This document shows positions 62,276 to 64,000 of a stretch of DNA of 64,000 nucleotides, in pieces. The notes under the pieces were generated by a model. It saw only the letters and a program-made list of their open reading frames with translations, made no database searches and was not told the origin of the DNA. The stretch is from Bacillus sp. EAC (GTDB lineage Bacteria > Bacillota > Bacilli > Bacillales > Bacillaceae_G): the NCBI RefSeq assembly GCF_002156875.1, contig NZ_NCSY01000004.1, positions 558,001 through 622,000 of the forward strand. Reading direction: 5' to 3'. Position 1 is the first letter of the stretch, and each line of letters opens with the position of its first letter. Position numbers and translations under genes: made by a program.

Positions 62276-64000
62276 ATGAATTACATTAATTCATTAAAAA
62301 AAGAATTTGGTTTATTATTTAAAAACAAAAATCTACGTATCATGTCAGCTATTATCCTTTTAATTCCTTGTTTATACGCTGGATTTTTTGTTTATAGTTA
62401 TTTTGATCCGTATGGCAGAATCAAAAATGTTCCATTAGTTTTAGTAAATAATGATAAAGGTACAACAGCCGATGAGAAAGAGATTGTAATTGGTAATGAT
62501 TTAGCAAATGAATTAAAGAAAAGCAAGGATTTGAATGTTACGGAATTGAATCAAAAGCAAGCTAAACAGGCTCTAAAAGATAATAAATACTATATTGAAA
62601 TTGAAATCCCTAGCGATTTTTCCGAAAATGCGATGAGTGCAATGGATGCACATCCAGAAAAAGCTCAGCTTTCATATATTGCTAATGAAGGGTATAACAA
62701 TACAGCAGCTTCTGTTGGGTCTTCTATTTTGGAAAAAGTAAAAGAAAAATTGGGCGATAATGTAACAAAAGCTTATACAAAAGCATTATTAAAAGCGCAA
62801 AAGGATATAGGCAATGGAATGTCTAAATTAGCCGACGGTGGCGTTAAGCTTACAGATGGTTTAAGTAGCGCAAAAAGCGGAACGGATAAACTTTCAAATG
62901 GTCTTAAAGAATTTGCAAAAGGAACGATCCAATTTAACCAAGGAATGAGCAAATTAACAGGAGGGGCAAATTCTGCTGCAAGTGGCTCTTCTCAATTAGT
63001 TGCTGGTTCGGAAAAATTTAATCAAGGACTAAGCAAAATTGGAAATGGAAGTAGTCGGCTATCAAAAGGAGCGCAATCGTTAAGTGAAAAATCAGTTGAG
63101 TTACAAAATGGTATTCAACAAATGTTGATTGGCACGACAACTCTTTTCAATCAAGTTACCCAAGATAATACTTTAGTACAAGATCAATCTATACAATTAA
63201 ATGAATCTGTTATTGATTATGCGAATCAAATTGATCAAACCACTAAACAAATTGGTGAGTATAAAACGAATACAAACAAAAGTATCGAAGACTTGAAAAA
63301 ATCCATTCAAAACAATGATTTAGATAAACAACAGGTGATTGATTTACTTAATTCCTTTGAAACCCAATTGAATAAAGAGACTCAAAAAGGATCAACTCAA
63401 GATTTACTTACTAAAAAAGACTCTTTAATTGATGAGATTCAAAGTTTAAGTGCTAGACAACAATCTTTATCAGATCGTTTAGGTAAACTAAAAGCAGGTC
63501 AAGAACAATTGCTTGCAGGTGCAAGTGCATTCTCAGATGGCCAGGCTCAGTTTGCTCAAGGTATGAAAGGGTTAAATGAAGGCATTATTGCTGGTCAAAC
63601 TGGATCTAATAAGTTGCTGGAAGGTTATCAATCACTTTCAAACGGACTAAATCAATTAGCAACTGGAAGTAATAAGTTAAGTGATGCGTCAACAAAAATA
63701 TCAGATGGTGCTGGAAAACTTAATGATGGTACGTCTCAATTAGCGGATGGTTTAGAGAAATTAACATCAGGTTCTGGCAAACTATCTAATGCTTTAACGA
63801 CAGTTGACGATAAGCTTAAGGAACATCAATTCACGGTTAATAAAGCTGCAGATGCAATATCCAAACCAGTAAGCCTTGATAGTAAACCGATAAACCATGT
63901 GAAGAAATATGGGGATGGTTTTGCACCATACGGTTTAACTTTAGGCTTATATGTAGGATTATTTTTATTCACATCTGTCTTTCCATTATTAGAAATTGGC
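62276..64000 (+). CDS. YhgE/Pip family membrane protein (3' end outside window)
   Basis: The frame is open to the end of the window (575 codons). The N-terminal helix is followed by PCLYAGFFVYSYFDPYGRI and VPLVLVNNDKGT, the YhgE/Pip (phage infection protein, ABC-2-like) signature. A long extracytoplasmic region contains many repeats of the form 'L..G...L..G' (for example GTSQLADGLEKLTSGSGKL), predicted to form coiled coils, and a second membrane segment begins at the very end (LTLGLYVGLFLFTS). AAGGGGG precedes the ATG. The family is linked to export and phage receptors; the substrate is not known. Confidence 0.9.
   Translation, partial: MNYINSLKKEFGLLFKNKNLRIMSAIILLIPCLYAGFFVYSYFDPYGRIKNVPLVLVNNDKGTTADEKEIVIGNDLANELKKSKDLNVTELNQKQAKQALKDNKYYIEIEIPSDFSENAMSAMDAHPEKAQLSYIANEGYNNTAASVGSSILEKVKEKLGDNVTKAYTKALLKAQKDIGNGMSKLADGGVKLTDGLSSAKSGTDKLSNGLKEFAKGTIQFNQGMSKLTGGANSAASGSSQLVAGSEKFNQGLSKIGNGSSRLSKGAQSLSEKSVELQNGIQQMLIGTTTLFNQVTQDNTLVQDQSIQLNESVIDYANQIDQTTKQIGEYKTNTNKSIEDLKKSIQNNDLDKQQVIDLLNSFETQLNKETQKGSTQDLLTKKDSLIDEIQSLSARQQSLSDRLGKLKAGQEQLLAGASAFSDGQAQFAQGMKGLNEGIIAGQTGSNKLLEGYQSLSNGLNQLATGSNKLSDASTKISDGAGKLNDGTSQLADGLEKLTSGSGKLSNALTTVDDKLKEHQFTVNKAADAISKPVSLDSKPINHVKKYGDGFAPYGLTLGLYVGLFLFTSVFPLLEIG

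Noticed and set aside
1-64000. CRISPR arrays, tRNA or rRNA genes, transposases, prophage or toxin-antitoxin modules
   Set aside because: None seen on either strand; the dispersed ~130-bp repeats are not regularly spaced and are too few for a CRISPR array.

Overview
The window is AT-rich, low-GC Gram-positive DNA from an endospore-forming Bacillaceae-like bacterium. The evidence is two complete GerA-type germinant receptor operons, two further orphan GerA A-subunits, CotF-like and CotSA-like spore coat genes, strong AGGAGG ribosome binding sites, frequent TTG/GTG starts, and c-di-AMP (ydaO) and guanine riboswitches. The genus cannot be fixed from the sequence alone; Gottfriedia or a related Bacillus is a guess.

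Layout. 1-0.7 kb: tail of an Ig-repeat surface protein. 1-9.3 kb: reductive uracil/thymine catabolism. A plus-strand operon (beta-ureidopropionase, PreT, PreA, dihydropyrimidinase, small protein) faces a minus-strand pair (beta-alanine-type aminotransferase, malonate/methylmalonate semialdehyde dehydrogenase) across a 30-bp palindromic terminator. Together these would take a pyrimidine to acetyl-CoA or propionyl-CoA. 9.6-13.6 kb: a split chromate transporter with a divergent LysR regulator, a small unknown gene, and a short pyruvate kinase lacking its C-terminal domain. 14-26.6 kb: a potassium/c-di-AMP island. Four separate ydaO-class riboswitches, each with an attenuator terminator and a TTTACA-type promoter, control (a) a small secreted-type protein plus a CBS-pair protein, (b) a DUF2294/MpsC-like protein, (c) a small membrane peptide-kdpF-A-B-C cluster followed by a KdpD-like protein in which the KdpD+USP sensor is duplicated and the kinase is absent, and (d) a KimA-like K+ importer.

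26.7-30.3 kb: GerA-type receptor operon 1. 30.5-35.2 kb: formylglycine-generating enzyme, type I sulfatase and an MFS transporter. 35.3-44.3 kb: two SDR dehydrogenases, a LysR regulator, a cupin and an acyl-CoA ligase, with two paralogous orphan GerA genes around them. A 66-bp control region with a cre-like site lies before both the SDR pair and the cupin, and a decayed SDR 3' end sits between the second copy and the cupin, so this area arose by duplication and deletion. 45-51.9 kb: amino-acid permease, two CotF-like coat genes, an alpha/beta hydrolase with an odd start, a secreted GH18 chitinase with two near-identical FN3 repeats and a CBM2, and a formamidase-family protein. 52-53.5 kb: a secreted purine nucleosidase-like gene under a guanine riboswitch, with PurBox-like sites upstream. 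53.7-60.2 kb: GpsA paralogue, CotSA, and GerA-type operon 2, which begins with an unlisted 41-residue membrane peptide. 60.3-64 kb: a small barrel-like protein, a LysR regulator, a TetR gene cut down to its HTH, and the start of a YhgE/Pip protein.

Three copies of a ~130-bp GC-richer intergenic repeat (47.2, 52.0, 60.7 kb) are scattered through the right half. The most noteworthy parts are the potassium/c-di-AMP island with its tandem KdpD sensor, the receptor operon with an extra peptide, and the duplicated control module.
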